Numbered from the stretch's first letter, positions 11,070-23,505 are shown. The stretch: DNA of 64,000 bases from Knufia peltigerae (GCA_030247855.1 JAPDRN010000018.1:310001-374000), one strand, 5' to 3'. Notes: generated by a model from the sequence alone, not told the origin. Translations and numbers: made by a program.

Positions 11070-13205
11070 TTACCAAAAGAAAGCGAACCGGAAGATTTTG
11101 CTTGGGGTTTCTAGGGCCAACCAAAAAAAAGAGGGAAAACACACCTTTTCGTCACTCCATACTTCCTCGACTTCTTCCATGCTCTTTCGTCCTGGAGATT
11201 TTGCTTTTTGATCTCGCAACACCGTCGTGGCTTGGACACATTCGTACTTTCGGAATTTGCGGGCAGGTAATCTCGCCCCGAACTACGTCACGTATCATGT
11301 CAGTCAAGGTCCGACGTTCCAAACAAAACAGAAAAAAAAGAGTGCGGGAGTGAAGTGGAGGCGGCGGCCGCGGCACCGCAGACGGTGATTATACGTACCA
11401 TCTCATCAATTTCTTCCAACGTTCTCCCTTTGACTTCGGGCAAGAAAAAGTATACCCAGACGGCGCCCACGACGCACGAAGGGAACCAGATGTACCCGTA
11501 CCGTGGACCCCAGTCCAACGAGGCCGGGTTGATAAAGTACGGCGCGGTGAAGGTGGTGAGCCAGGCACCCAGGAAGCCGATGGCGGCCGCGAGACCGAAC
11601 GTGTGGCTTCGTAGGCGTTGGGTGGGTAGTTCGCCACCCGACAACCAGGCGTAGGATGCTATCATTCCCTAAACGACAGGTGAATGTGTTGGAAATGCCG
11701 TACGCGAGGGCAGGGAAAGGAGAGGGACGGAAAAATGGCCTCACATTATAACTCATCATGTACAAACAAACCAAGGCGACGATTACTTTTCCCGTCGTCT
11801 TCGTGCCAGGTTGCTTATCATACACCACCGCGATGATGAGTTGGAGGATGCCGCAGAATATCAAGCCGCTCAGGAGTAAAACGCGGCGGCGACCGTAACG
11901 GACGACGATGGAGGAGTTGATCAAGATGGCCACGAGGCCCATTGTGCTCAGGATGCAACTCATGCCGAATGGATTGGAGACGTGGGCCATGGCGAAGAAG
12001 TAGGCTTTGTATGCTTTGTGACGCGACATGTTGGTTAGCATGACGAATGACCCGAGGCAGTGGGACGAGCGAGCAGAGAGTGATATAATACCAATGATAA
12101 ACATGCTTCCTGATCCTGCTTGAAGTGTGACAGCACTAACGGCGAGTATGGTCCTTCGTCGATTCACCGGATCGCGAAACATATCCCAGATGCCGACGGT
12201 CGATTTGAGTTCCATTTCTTTTTCAATGGCTGTACGAATGAGTGTGGCTTCCGAGTTGACGTCTGCTCCCTTGGGACGAAGCCATGTTAGTGCCTTTACA
12301 CCTTCCTCGTATCGACCTTGGAGTATGAGCCATCTGTCGGGGACATTTAGTACTGCTGAGAGGTCGCGTGTCTGACTGCTATCTGGCGTGGACGTACCTA
12401 GGTGACTCGGGAATGAAAAACATGGAAATCGATAAAACGACAGGGACGATATATACAATGCCCAAAGGGATCAGGTACGCTGATTTATCTGGTCTGTTGC
12501 TGGTGGCGTAATCGATGATGGTTCCGATGAGAGTGCCCTACACGCTCCCACACGTGTCAGCGTCTGCTGCTCCTGGAACCATTACGGCGCAAGAAGAGTT
12601 GTCAGCGACGAATGATTCGGGAGATACGTACAAACGAAGTACAAAACTGAAAGGCCGAAAGGAATAAACCCCTATACTTTGCCGGACTGGTTTCCTGGAG
12701 GTAGAGCTGCGAGAAAGTCATAAAGTATCCGTTCGCTAACCCGATCAGTAACCGTCCAGTATATAGTGCTCCGATGTGAGTGGTCGCCATCATGATGACG
12801 TTGGAAACACAACACATCAGGCTAGCTAGCCATAGGCAGTGTCTCCGTCCGAGTCTGGCCGCTGCGAAGCCTGCTGCGCCCGAACTGATAAAGGCTCCCA
12901 GAGTCATCAACGACGATATCAATTGTTGCCGTAGCGGGGTTATGTTCCATCCTATCGGCGTCTCTGGGGCTTCATAACCATAGATCTGTACAGGAGGGTG
13001 CAAACGTTAGGTCCCATTCAGGAGCATTCAGAAGCATTCAGAAGCATTCCACGTCAAGACACACCTTCAAGAATCCTGGCATGGCCTGTAAACCACCGAT
13101 CAGGCCAAAGTCAACACCGTATTGAAAGGGTGATAGGGTGATGATGCCGCAAGCGACGAAGCATCGCCAGTTCGCCGCAATATTGTCCTTTTGGAGCTCC
13201 GGCAT
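11070..13205 (-). CDS. MFS sugar transporter (Sugar_tr family)
   Basis: Seven exons on the minus strand: 13205-13065, 12985-12632, 12537-12398, 12333-12092, 12013-11745, 11668-11399 and 11282-11070, about 542 residues. The 78-nt intron 12014-12091 is a multiple of three and hidden inside an open frame; removing it restores the expected MFIIAYKAYFF transmembrane segment. The last exon comes after a GTACGT donor at 11398 and restores the usual EEIDEM-F-ARLPARKF ending; reading through instead gives an unrelated tail. Family marks include PESPRW before the central loop, YGRRRVLL after a transmembrane helix, and PEVKGRTLEEIDEM after the twelfth helix. The protein should carry sugars across the plasma membrane with protons. 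The substrate (hexose, disaccharide or other) cannot be told. A regulator with a Zn2Cys6 cluster lies 1.7 kb away, divergently transcribed. Confidence 0.88.
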
Positions 13206-13754
13206 GTTTTTCGTATTGGGTGCTCTACTGGTTTAGACGAACAAGTACGTCCTCACGTTGCGAGGACAGGACGAACGGTTCTTCATAAATACTCCCGAGA
13301 AAAGAGTGTCTATCATGGTCGCCCCTTTGGGACGAGTCACAGACGTTTCGTCTCGACTGCCGAACAAATGGCCAAGATCTTGGCTAGAAGAGTGAACAAA
13401 TCACCTACCTTTGCAAGATCAATTGCATCTCCCGAATAGATGTATCTTGACAAGGATCACATCTTGGCGATACTCCATATGTGTGGAGGAGCGGGGACCC
13501 CATGCACTTGCTGGATCTTCGTAGAGGCTGTAAATCAACTGCCGAATATCTTTACAACGTTCTCGATCCGTGTGACGGCTCGTCGATCATAGGAAAGAGT
13601 CGAGGAGGTGTAGTTGCCAGGCCAAGATGAAGAAACATAGCAGGTGCGTTCCCCAAAGCGACCGAAGAGTATGTATGGATGTCTCGATCATCGAAGGAGC
13701 ATCACCATTCAACCGCGGGGACTGTGTGAACCTGGGAAGGAATAGGCATGTGGC

Positions 13755-14110
13755 CTAACACGAGCACTGATCTCGCCATCTTCGAAAAGCAAGGCGCTGA
13801 CCGAATCGCTGAGGTTGAGGTTTGAGCGTATCTCTTGACTTACCCTGTACTCCCTCATCTCTTGGCTGATCCGCAATGGGGCTTCCACTGTCCTTGAAAC
13901 GGCAAATGGATGTTTGTGGTGGTAGTGCAAAAAGACAAGCTTGCATACATTCGCAGCCACCTTCGCATCCTCATCGATGGCGTTTTACTGGAGCTCTTTT
14001 GACAAGGACCGGTTTGCTCTGGCGACAATGGCATCCTGCTCTGAACTTCGTTGTGCATTGACTGCAAGGTATTGGAGTCGAAAGCAGACAGCAGAAAGGA
14101 AAGAGCTGCA
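13755..14110 (-). pseudogene. Possible degenerate coding remnant, family unknown
   Basis: On the minus strand one frame reads as ordinary globular protein (SSEQDAIVARANRSLSKEL, then AIDEDAKVAANVCKLVFLHY, then HPFAVSRTVEAPLRISQEM) but is broken by an in-frame TAA at 13986-13988. A GTAAGT-like donor lies just after the last segment. I do not recognise the family and see no start. It may be a decayed gene, an internal exon of an unannotated gene carrying a nonsense change, or chance. The overlapping frame is also open but has poorer composition. Confidence 0.25.
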
Positions 14111-14356
14111 TCCGGTTCATGGCAGTCTACAAGGCCCCGTCAATTGGAATGTACTTGTTGTGCCCACAAATGGTTTGCATGATAGGCTCATGTTTTCGAA
14201 GGGCAGAGTACGAGAAGGGTATGTCGTGTATGTTTCTAGGGAGGTCTTTATTCGCGTGAAGAGGTTGTTTTTGGGGTCAACGGTCGAAAGTTAGGACAGC
14301 GTCAATTTTCACCCGAAAGGAGACGGAGATTGAGCGACGCCTATTGACTACCTTAT

Positions 14357-14410
14357 TAGGTGCCTACCAAGTTAGTCCTGAGTACCCAGCTAGGCACCTG
14401 GAGGCACCTA
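14357..14410. repeat. Inverted-repeat cluster based on TAGGTGCCTA
   Basis: TAGGTGCCTA at 14357-14366 is followed by two near-complementary copies, TAGGCACCTG at 14391-14400 and GAGGCACCTA at 14401-14410. These can form alternative stem-loops. It may be a remnant of a small palindromic element in the promoter region of the adjacent regulator. Confidence 0.5.
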
Positions 14411-14884
14411 GGGTGTAGTTGCTTTAGGCGCCATCCCCCAGTAAGATTAGGTACGGGGAAGCCCATAAGAACATTGATTACGTTTTCTTATGGTTCTGCC
14501 TCACAGCTTTGATTATTCAATAGTCCGGGCTCGGATTCGGAGGACAAAACGCTCCGTTGTCTCTGTCCAGAGGCGAGTCATTGGTCCTCAAGTGATCATT
14601 GTCCATTTTCCCTCGCAGAAACGATCAATATTCCAAGTCCGATCCGCCTTGAGAATGCCGTAAACAACCGGCGTTCGGCGGCAAACTTCACGCGAGAACA
14701 GGATGTGAATATAGACCAGCATCACCCTCCAACACTCAGGCAAACCTGGGCATTCTGATCCTATCTGTTCCATCACTCAACTCTTAAGGCAGAGTCGGTG
14801 ATGAGCAAGTGCTTGACTGGTAAGGCTCCGTGGCTGCTGAAACCTCTTCTTGCCTCTTATCTCAGCTTAGACCTGTGAGGGAAT

Positions 14885-17238
14885 ATGTCGACAAACGTAA
14901 ATAGCCATCGTCCCTTCCGATGCTATATCTGCTGCTCTGAGTTCAAGCGCAACGCGCATCTCCAAAGACATCTACAATGCCGTCTGTCTCGCCATGCCCT
15001 TGCTCGACGCTCCCGAGAAGTACTAACCATATCTGCCAGATCTTCCCCAAGAGCTGGTCGTGTGTCAGTTCTGCTCTTCGTCGTTCAAACGGAGGTATGT
15101 CTCGGCTCTTGTGCGTACCTTTGCCTGACAGAGGCATGATAGTGATGCGCTCCGGAAACACTGGAGATCATGTGCAGTGAGAGAAGCTCTGGGGGAGCCG
15201 ATACCATTCCAAAAGCCTCCAGGTCGCAGGAAGACCTCATGCGACAGCTGTTCGACTCTGAGGCAGAAGTGCGACCTCAGCTGGCCGTGTGGCAATTGTC
15301 TGTCAAGATCACGATCCTGCATGTATTCCTACAATGCTACCGACAGAGGCCACCCTCGTGAGCAGGACACCCAGGTCGGGCCTGATCTAAACATTGGCTA
15401 TTCTTCCACGTTTGATGCAACGGGCCTGTTGTTCAGCGGATTTGACGACTGCTTTCGTCGCTTCTCATCTTACGGAGTACCAAGCTATGCAGAATCCACA
15501 AATCTTCCGATGACTCCCTCATCGACGTACACATTCATGGGTACCGCGAAGCTCGAATTTCTCGTTCATTTCACCATCTATCCCGGTATTGACAGTACAT
15601 TTAACTTTGTCACCACTCAAGAAAACTGTGATACTATCACGGCTAAAGCTCGAACGACCTCCACATGGAATGACTTCTTCGAGTCGGCTGTGGGCAGTAT
15701 CTCAACTGTCTCGGCCATGCCGAAGAGCGTCCATAAATCTCAGGCGACATCCTGGTTCCTTCACCCGCTCTTCATGCAGTCGAAGGCGCTTTGGGAATTG
15801 TTGTACCCGAACATGACAGGAGGGATTACCGACGTATCAAATCTGGCTTTTCTTGACAGTTGTGACAACACCGTGGCATTGGACTTCTTTAGTCCGTACA
15901 ACTTGGAGAACTATCTCGAGCAGTACTGGGACCGGTGGGCTCCTCACTGTCCCATGATACACAGACCCAGCTTCGACGTGCAGCATGCTCGCTCCGAACT
16001 CCTCCTTGTCATGGTTATTGCTGGTGCACTTCATAGCTGCGATCTGGAGGCTGTTCAACGTGCTCGGAGCTGGCTCGATGTCGCTGAGCATGTCATATTT
16101 CAGCATCCATTCCTGTCCGGGGTCAATGCACGTTGTCCTGAGCACGAAGAAAGGGAGATATCTTCGAGGGAAAAATTGGACATGCTTCAGACTGCTCTGC
16201 TCATATCTGTCCTACAGAATTTCGAGGGCTCTGCAGAATCACGAAAAGCTATCCGACAGCGCCAGTATAATAATGTCATTCTGGTGCGCATTTCTGGCTT
16301 TCTGTCTCACAACGAGTTGAGCTAACAGGATGCAGGCGGCCAGGGCATTCGGGCTTGATCGGGCGAAGCATTCAAGCGAAGTCGACCTTGAATCTGGGTT
16401 TATCGACTGGGCCGAGTTCATCTTTGTCGAAGAATTGATCAGGTAAAGTTTGGGCGGTCCGACGTTGTGCAACTTATTAAACAACTTCATGGCAGAACAT
16501 GCACGTATACCTTTCTCCTCGACACGGCCTTCACCATTTTTCACAATTGTCCACCCAGGCTGGCCGTCTCAGAATTGACAATCGGATGCGCCTGCAGCGA
16601 CTATTGCTTCGAGGCCGAAAACGCCTTTGACTTTCTCGCCAGGGTGCAAAGCACCCACGCTGACTACCGCCGGACCGTCCATCTCAGCTACCGCGAACTC
16701 GTTCAGCAGGTCCTACTCGAGAGCAGGTTGACGCCAGAGACTATGACGCTCGGCTCTGGCCTGACTACTTTAGACTTGTTTACCGTGATATCTTGTATGT
16801 TTCTTGTCTCTTTGCCCTCAGTGATCTGTCTGCATCCTTTGGAAGTAAAACTCACCCGACCTCTACCTAGGCATTCATAGTATGATCTTCTGCCAACAAT
16901 CGTCCCTCTCGCTTACCCCCGCTTCGGTACGGACGTTTCAGACCACGGTCCAGAATTGGTTTGATGCCTGGAACCTTCGCGCGCCAGATCTTCTTCACGC
17001 CTCCACCACCAGCACCATCACACCCCGGAGTAATAGGCCGAGGAGTTCAAGCTTTACTCGTCACGCCGGCGAGTATGCTTCGCTGGCCATGGCGAAATTA
17101 GCCATCTTCCTACGCAACCACGGAACAAAATCGGCGGCGTGTGTTGCTCCGGTCAACGAAAAGGCCTTGTTGGATTTCAACCCGGAGAACGTCGCCAATA
17201 TTGTCCACGAGGCTTTGGCCTTGGGACAATGCTTTTGA
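14885..17238 (+). CDS. Transcription factor with C2H2-like fingers and a Zn2Cys6 cluster, Fungal_trans domain
   Basis: Six exons: 14885-14981, 15040-15094, 15143-16283, 16336-16442, 16496-16794 and 16871-17238, about 688 residues. Splicing rebuilds a classical finger (C13, C16, H29, H33) whose last His codon is split by intron 1, which has a TACTAAC branch site. A second, C2HC-type finger follows (C41, C44, H57, C61). A Zn2Cys6 binuclear cluster (C84, C87, C94, C100, C103, C110; spacing 2-6-5-2-6) comes next. The middle region resembles the Fungal_trans domain; its LLDTAFTIFHNCPPRL segment is the usual RR-x(n)-FLLD-x-PPRL signature. Proteins with C2H2 fingers followed by a C6 cluster are a known fungal subgroup, often regulating carbon use. 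Control of the divergent sugar transporter is possible but only inferred from position. Intron 3 has two candidate acceptors; 16335 suits both frame and branch spacing. Confidence 0.85.
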
Positions 17239-18122
17239 TATGCAATGATGTGACCAGTAGAATGTCTAGTCTACACCGCCCAGGGAGAAAAGAGAGTACC
17301 TTGTGTATAGAACAGTTTATGTTTGTTGTAGCAAATTGTATAAAGGTTAGAGATTATATACCATTTTCGTCGGCCACCAAGATATTTATTTCGGGATACT
17401 CGAGATATATATAGTGGCCATGTCAGTTGCATCAATCCAGTCGTTATCCAACAATACTTTGAAGCAGTCAACATTCCCTCACGGGGCCCAAGAGAGGCCA
17501 TACACAATTAATGACGTCTTGAGTCGACGAGTGGTTGCACACAGTTAACGGTCATGCTTTGGCATTGGTGTAGCTCAAACGCATTGTCCATGGCAAATCA
17601 CTGTATACACTCCGCAACGAAGACCTCGGATGCTGGCCAGCGATTATGCTCGCGTAGCTGGTGAGATTCGATTCTAGAATTGAGAACACCGGGGGGTGAC
17701 GGCTCGACAAGAAGCCGTCATCGACCAAGTCTCGTTCGATGAGCCCACTATAGACATACGACGGTCGTCGTAACTAGTGTCGGCGTAGATTGTAATCGCC
17801 TCCAAAGGTCAGCTGAATGGTCGAGGGTATCGCCGAGTCCAGCATTAGGGTGCCTAAAATGAGACAACGGCGATGGGTTCGTGATTTTGCTCCTGCTTAC
17901 GGGCAGATGCGAACACGGAAAGCCATGAACGTGCTCATCGGCCTTCTTGAGAATCATCCGTGACGGACCTGTACAGGGAGGCAATAGCCAGGCTGATCCC
18001 AGCAACTCCGAACATAGAGCGCCATGTACCGTGTACTCGGGTGTCTTTGATATGCCAATCGGTCATGTCTCGAGGTTCGATTGAGGGTTGTCACCTTGTA
18101 AGAGTGGATGGGACGTGTTCGC
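17239..18122. other. Convergent 3'-3' intergenic region
   Basis: Lies between the ends of the regulator (plus) and the THOC3-like gene (minus). It is AT-rich near 17330-17420. No gene, repeat or RNA recognised. Confidence 0.6.
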
Positions 18123-19352
18123 TCAGATCGATGGGCCCCCAGCTGCACCAATGATTTTCAGGCTGGATTTCCCCTGCCTCGTTTCTTCAACCTGGGTGTA
18201 TGCCAGCCAATAACGGTTCGGATGCCACTCGACGGCCGGGATGCCGCTGGTCCCCGTAGATATAGTGTGCACCACATCGCCGGTCTCGGCATGGTATATT
18301 TCAAAGCCAGAGCTCAAGCCTTCACCACCCCCCGACCCCATCTCTTCGCTCGCGCCGACCACGTACCGTCCGTCCCAGGACCAGCTGAGACCTTTGATCG
18401 CCCCGGAACTTGGGTTGGACACGGTCCGGCGGCACACCCAGTCGGTGGTATCCCAGAGGGATATCATGGCGTCGGAACCTCCCACGGCGACGAATTTCCC
18501 ATTGGGACAGTATGAGATCGCGGTGCACGACGACGTGTGCGCGGAGATGGTGTGCAGGGGTTGGAAGGACGGAAAATCGAGTATCTGAACCGAGCCGTCG
18601 CCACGGGTGATCAGAAGGTCGGTCGGTGGGTACGAATTCGAAAAGGTGGTTTGGTTCGTCTGTTGTGACTGCTTGTGCCTCGACAGGACAACCGGAGAGG
18701 AAGGGATGGCGGTTGAAATGGGTATGAGGACGTCGCCCTATAATTTGCACAAGAGGCCTCAGCACAATGTCTCTCTCTTTGTAGATTGCAGTTCGTGAGG
18801 CGTTTGTACATACTTTTGTCCCGGCGAGCAACGTGCTGCCGTCGGCGCTCCAGCTGAGCGTGAACGGTTCTCCACCGACGTCCAGCTTGGTGACACACGT
18901 CTTGCTCCGCGTGTCCCAGAACCGTACGGTCCCGTCGGAGGAACAGCTCGCCAACTCGAACTCTCGTACCGGGTTGAACAAGACTTTTTCCACGGCGTGG
19001 CCGTGGCCACGGAGCTCGGTCTGACTTCGGGGGCTGGTCCTCTCGGGGTTCCAGACTCGGACAGTCTTGTCATTGGCACCGGTCGCGATGAGACCGCCAG
19101 AAGCGTTCCAGGATATTGTTCGGTGGCTGTGGGGAGGCAAATACAAGGGATCAGCCAAGGGTATTCGACAGGCCGAAAATGGGGCGACCGTAACATCTAG
19201 AGAAGAGGCATCGTTATGTGAGGCAAAGGTACGTACATTGTCGGGGTGACAGTCCGAGCGGCAGGGTCAATGTACTGTTGCGTCTTGAGGAGTCCGAATT
19301 GCGCGCTGAACTTGTCGCGGCCCAGGTGTTTACGCTGCGCAATCGGCGCCAT
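18123..19352 (-). CDS. THO complex WD40 subunit (THOC3/Tex1-like)
   Basis: Three exons: 19352-19237, 19126-18814 and 18737-18123, about 347 residues. The start MAPIAQRKHLGRDKFSAQFG was chosen because the upstream frame lacks conserved-looking sequence. The protein is built from WD40 repeats; clear blades include HRTISWNASGGLIATGANDK with TVRVWNPE, then LASCSSDGTVRFWDTRS, then FVAVGGSDAMISLWDTTDW, and a final AVEWHPNRYWLAYT. Length and repeat pattern match THOC3/Tex1, a nuclear subunit of the THO/TREX complex that couples transcription to mRNA packaging and export. Other single-propeller WD40 proteins are the main alternative. Both introns (110 and 76 nt) have standard donors and are required by frame. 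Confidence 0.8.
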
Positions 19353-19800
19353 CCCTGCGAGAGGCGCGGTGGTTCTTGAAGGTAGCAAGTGACTCGAGAT
19401 GTCGCATGGGGAGCGTTGCCGCAACTCGAGCGGGACATCTTTGATCTGCCAAGAGAGATTCAACTAACCCCAGTTCAGCATAGTTCAGCCTCATCAAATC
19501 AACCAAGCTAAGGTACTTGACAATCATGTTGGGCCAGATCCCCTGAAGACCATCCCAACCTAAGCAGCCCAGGAGCGTAAAGCGGCTTCTTCTCTTGCTG
19601 ATTGTTTTGCAGCACGTATGATTTACATCTGGTTGTGGTACCGAACGACGGTGGCACATGCAGCCTTTTGGCTGATGGTCTCAGGCTGGAAAGTGGAATT
19701 TAAATAGTATTGATCAAAGTAGCCAGGGGTATCACATTTTGGTACATATATTGCTCGTTGTTCTCATTTTCTTGCCATTGCTCATGGCCACTGGAGGTTC
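19353..19800. other. Short tandem spacer, promoter of the THOC3-like gene
   Basis: About 450 bases between two minus-strand genes. It must hold the 3' end of the Zn2Cys6 regulator and the promoter of the THOC3-like gene. No specific site recognised. Confidence 0.5.
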
Positions 19801-22498
19801 TCATTGCCCAGGTCGCGGAGGTGATCCAGGCCACCCAAATATCCATTCATTCCCATCGCCCATGCCTTCAGGAGGCCAGAACGAGTCCAAATTCGGTGTC
19901 ATGCCCGTAGGATTTGGGGTCATCCCAGTGGGGCCTGGAGTCGCACCCATGATGGCGATATTGATGTTTTGTGCCTGGCTCGTTGACGGGCCTGAACCAA
20001 CTTGATTTGATCCCATCATGTTCCATCCGTCCTGTGTGGAGAATGGGAACCCTCCTGGCGATTGCTGAGACTGCGAGCTGCTGGCATTATTGCTCGACCC
20101 GGTCTGATTTGTGGGAGGGCTAGTATACGAATTGTTTGAGTTTTGATTCGAAGATGTCGACGGCGTAGGCTGATTTGAGTGCGATCGTGAACCTGATCCT
20201 TCCTGGTTGGAATTCTGTGGTGATGGCTCTGTCCCTTGAGAATGCATGGTAAAGCCATACATATTCTCGAACCCTTCGTTAGATAGATTTCCACCAGTAT
20301 TGCCAATTTGGGAGATATTGTTAGAGCCGTCAGTGCCATAAAGGCTTGGGTAGGAGTTGTTCATGGATGGCAGCCCACTGGGCCATTGTGTATGAGAACT
20401 GGGGTCGTTGGTGTTTTCGGCTATATTTTGAGATTGGCGTATTTCAAATATCGGAGAGCATCTCACTGTGTCGGTATTGGCAGGAACCTCTCCCTAGCAA
20501 CCGTTAGCAAAAGCAGGTAACTCATGAAGAATAGCACCTACTGGTGGTCGGCGGCCAAATTTCCAACGTGAGTAGTTAGTGGGTAGATCAAGACCACTGC
20601 CTTCGAGATCAACATCCAGCTGAACTAAGAATGACTCTGTCAGGGGATTTTTGGTTTTTAGAACGTGCATGGCTGCCAACAGGAAGTGTAACGAGGACTT
20701 GACTGCCGTATCATCTCGTCTGGCTTTTAGATATTGGACAAACACCCGAGAGGCAACATATAAGCAGAAAGCGAGGAAGGGATTCATCTAGAAAAGGTCA
20801 GCAAGCATTTTCCTGCATGAAATGTCTACGAACCAAGGACATGTCGAGATGGCTGATCATTTTCATGACGTTGGTGATTTGATCTGCAGCGACTATACAA
20901 CGCCGTTTGGACTCGGCGCTGATCTGTGCAGGCAGTCGATTCTTGTCCGCTTTGAATATTGCGGCTTGGTGTAAACATATTGTGGCAGTGTGTAAGTTCA
21001 TATTAACAAAGACTGTATTAGGATCATTGATACCCGCAGGAAGGCGAAGATTGGCGGGGAGTGACAGAGAAGTATTGAGGAGAATATTGTCTAGCGCCCG
21101 ATGCCGTTTCCAGAAAGCACCGTTCAGATCGTGATCGTTCTCATGTTCATCAGGCCTATGCAAGTGCGTAAGGTTACGACCAAAGAGTGTTGATAGCAGG
21201 ATGACAGCGCCAAAAGAAGATAGTGTAGATGTACCGTCGCCTTTCAGGATGTCTGACAATTGCAATGTAGTCTCTGGTTGGGACTTGTTGAACGCCTCAT
21301 CACTGGCTGGCAAGTTAGTCAATATCTATTGCGTCGAGTTAGCAGATGACAATCGAGCACCACGGGAGACCTACGTCTTGTTCGTCTATGACCATTGGCC
21401 ACCCTGTTCCTATGCTTGCATAGCGATCCTGACAATATGCCATCCAGAACGTTCGTCGTCGCTCCTCTCGGTCTGTCCAATCGCGAGGAGGTGGCAGAGT
21501 TTGTTTCACATCCAGACCAACTCGATCTTGCCGATGTAATCCCATCATGAGCGCCAACCTCGCAGCTCGGCCGATACTCATCCAAGCTCTGGGGAAGTAC
21601 ATGAGCTTGAACTCGTGGCAAGCGAGTAAAGTCCATGCCTGGCAATGTGAAATGCTGATCATGCTCTCGCCATGGCCCCGCATCTCATCCGCTTCGGCGT
21701 ATTTTCGAGCCCTCGCGTAGAAATGTTCAGTATACGCCGAGTATTTGGGAGTGATGACACATGCATGAGTCCACATAGCATATCTCAGACAAACAGCAGG
21801 TCGCATGTGCGGAGCGAGATCCATTGATGCCAGATACCTGGCTTTGTGAATCATTGGCAGAGAAGGGTGGATTTTCTCGAAGTAGACCTCGTTCCTGCAA
21901 AAGTCAGCATCGGCACACATTCAAGACCGTCAATTACATACAGCTCGTCAATCACTTCGCGAGATGGCAGCGCTTCCTCCAAACCAAGGCCGATCATCTC
22001 CCACGAGAAATCGTCGCTTACATTCATACTGGCGAAGTCCTGGATACCGCCCATGGGATCTGTGAAACTGGGGTCCATCATTCCTGACATCGAGGTGTCA
22101 CCCAAGCCCATGCTGGGAACGTCTAGTGAAGCCATTGACGGATGGGAATTCTCATTAAGTGTGGTAGATGTCTTGGGTGCCTGGGCAGCGTTCTCGGGAT
22201 TTGTATCTCGCGATTCCAATAGATTTTCCACTTGTTTGAGACGAGCCTCCAGCAGTTTGACATAACCTCTCTTGGGTCCACTCTTCTTTCGTTCTTCTGA
22301 ATACTCGCAGTGATGATTCAATCTTGAACATGTTCCGCAACTTGGCTTATTCCCATCGCATCTCAGCTTTCTTTTTCTGCATAGTATGCACGCAATCCGC
22401 TTCGGTCGTGGAACTGCATCATTTGAGCCTCCAGCACTGTGACCACTCATTTCATCTGGTGGACTCTGGTGCTGTTCAATCTCTTCGGTAGAGGTCAT
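19801..22498 (-). CDS. Zn2Cys6 fungal transcription factor with Asn/Ser/Gln-rich C-terminus
   Basis: Five exons: 22498-21942, 21894-21375, 21325-20834, 20787-20542 and 20493-19801, about 835 residues. The four introns are only 46-49 nt and all have standard donors. The N-terminus carries a Zn2Cys6 cluster (C37, C40, C47, C54, C57, C64; spacing 2-6-6-2-6), followed by a linker and a short coiled coil (GPKRGYVKLLEARLKQVENLL region). The central Fungal_trans homology domain spans about 185-600, with EVYFEKIHPSLPMIHKARY at its start and WTDREERRRTFWMAYCQDR in the middle. The last 230 residues are rich in Asn, Ser, Gln, Gly and Pro and probably activate transcription. Target genes are unknown. The aldo/keto reductase gene lies upstream, 1 kb away, on the same strand. 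Confidence 0.88.
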
Positions 22499-23505
22499 GG
22501 TGGGTGTATTCCTGTGAGTTGAGCAAAGCCCGTAGTATGAACGTGCGACTTTGACCCGAGTCGCAGTTGTTGCCTTCGTGGCGCAAGGTCAATGCAATTC
22601 TCGGCTGGAGAATTGATGGTTCTGCGGCAGGCGGATATGGACTCCGCAGGCACAAGGGGCTGACGAAGGAGTGGTGTGCCAATCTCAAGTCGTCGGTGAG
22701 GCAGAGGAGGTTCCGACCCAGGCAGCAAGGAAGCGAATACGAAATACGGATACGATGTCAGCGATGGTAAACCAGCTGCAGATATCGGGCGAATGACGCT
22801 GTAGCGTTCGGAGGTTGAATCGCTTGGCTAAACATTCATCTCACCGTCGACTCATGAGCTCGAACAAATTGCACCCTGTTTCATCGCCGTATCGTTCAGG
22901 AAGCATGAGGAGACATCCATACATGGACGGATACAGTACCAAATGTGACTGCGGGAAAATGGGCGGATGGGCTCGACCATCGAATGATTAGCTAATCGCA
23001 GGTGCGCAGGCTGACCAATAACTTCGGCACGAATCTGTCCTCTACCTGGACCCTTTCAGGCCCCCTGCGAATGCGTGTTCACGGACGGCAGATCTAAAGG
23101 GGCGGCGGCAAATGGTTCCTGACATTCTTCCTGTGCTTGCTTCAGCCGCCTACTAGATCTACATACTACCAAGCTCGGTGTGCTCAAATGCTGAAGCCAA
23201 ACTCTATACAAAAGATGGAATTGACCCCATGAGATGTCACCGTGACAGTTGCGCGAGGTTTCTGAGTTCAAGAATTTATCGACTAACAACGATCTCCCCT
23301 GAAGACTCCTCTGCCGACCGACACTTGTTTTACAGCCCTATGCAATCCATCGCCGAATCGCGACACGGGGTTGCCAATCTATGCTGTGTCTATTTGTGAT
23401 ATAAGGATACTGACTCCTCGCATCTGAAGGTACCGATGAGATATTTTGCAGAGTCCCGCCGCTAACACATCAATTCATGCCTGTGGACTTTGGTGATTGA
23501 CTCCT
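22499..23505. other. Intergenic region upstream of the Zn2Cys6 regulator
   Basis: One kilobase containing the promoter of the Zn2Cys6 factor (minus) and the 3' end of the aldo/keto reductase gene (minus). No ORF, repeat or RNA gene supported. Confidence 0.6.

Larger units (their letters stand above)
13206..14884. other. Divergent intergenic region with a possible coding remnant and a hairpin repeat
   Basis: Separates the sugar transporter (minus) from the C2H2/Zn2Cys6 regulator (plus), so it should hold both promoters. Inside are a protein-like minus-strand stretch at 13755-14110, described separately, and a TAGGTGCCTA inverted-repeat cluster at 14357-14410. Nothing else is supported. Confidence 0.5.

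Noticed and set aside
18060..18090. A GGTTCGA-like sequence considered as a tRNA T-arm
   Set aside because: No matching acceptor or anticodon arms could be placed around it; no tRNA gene found in the window.
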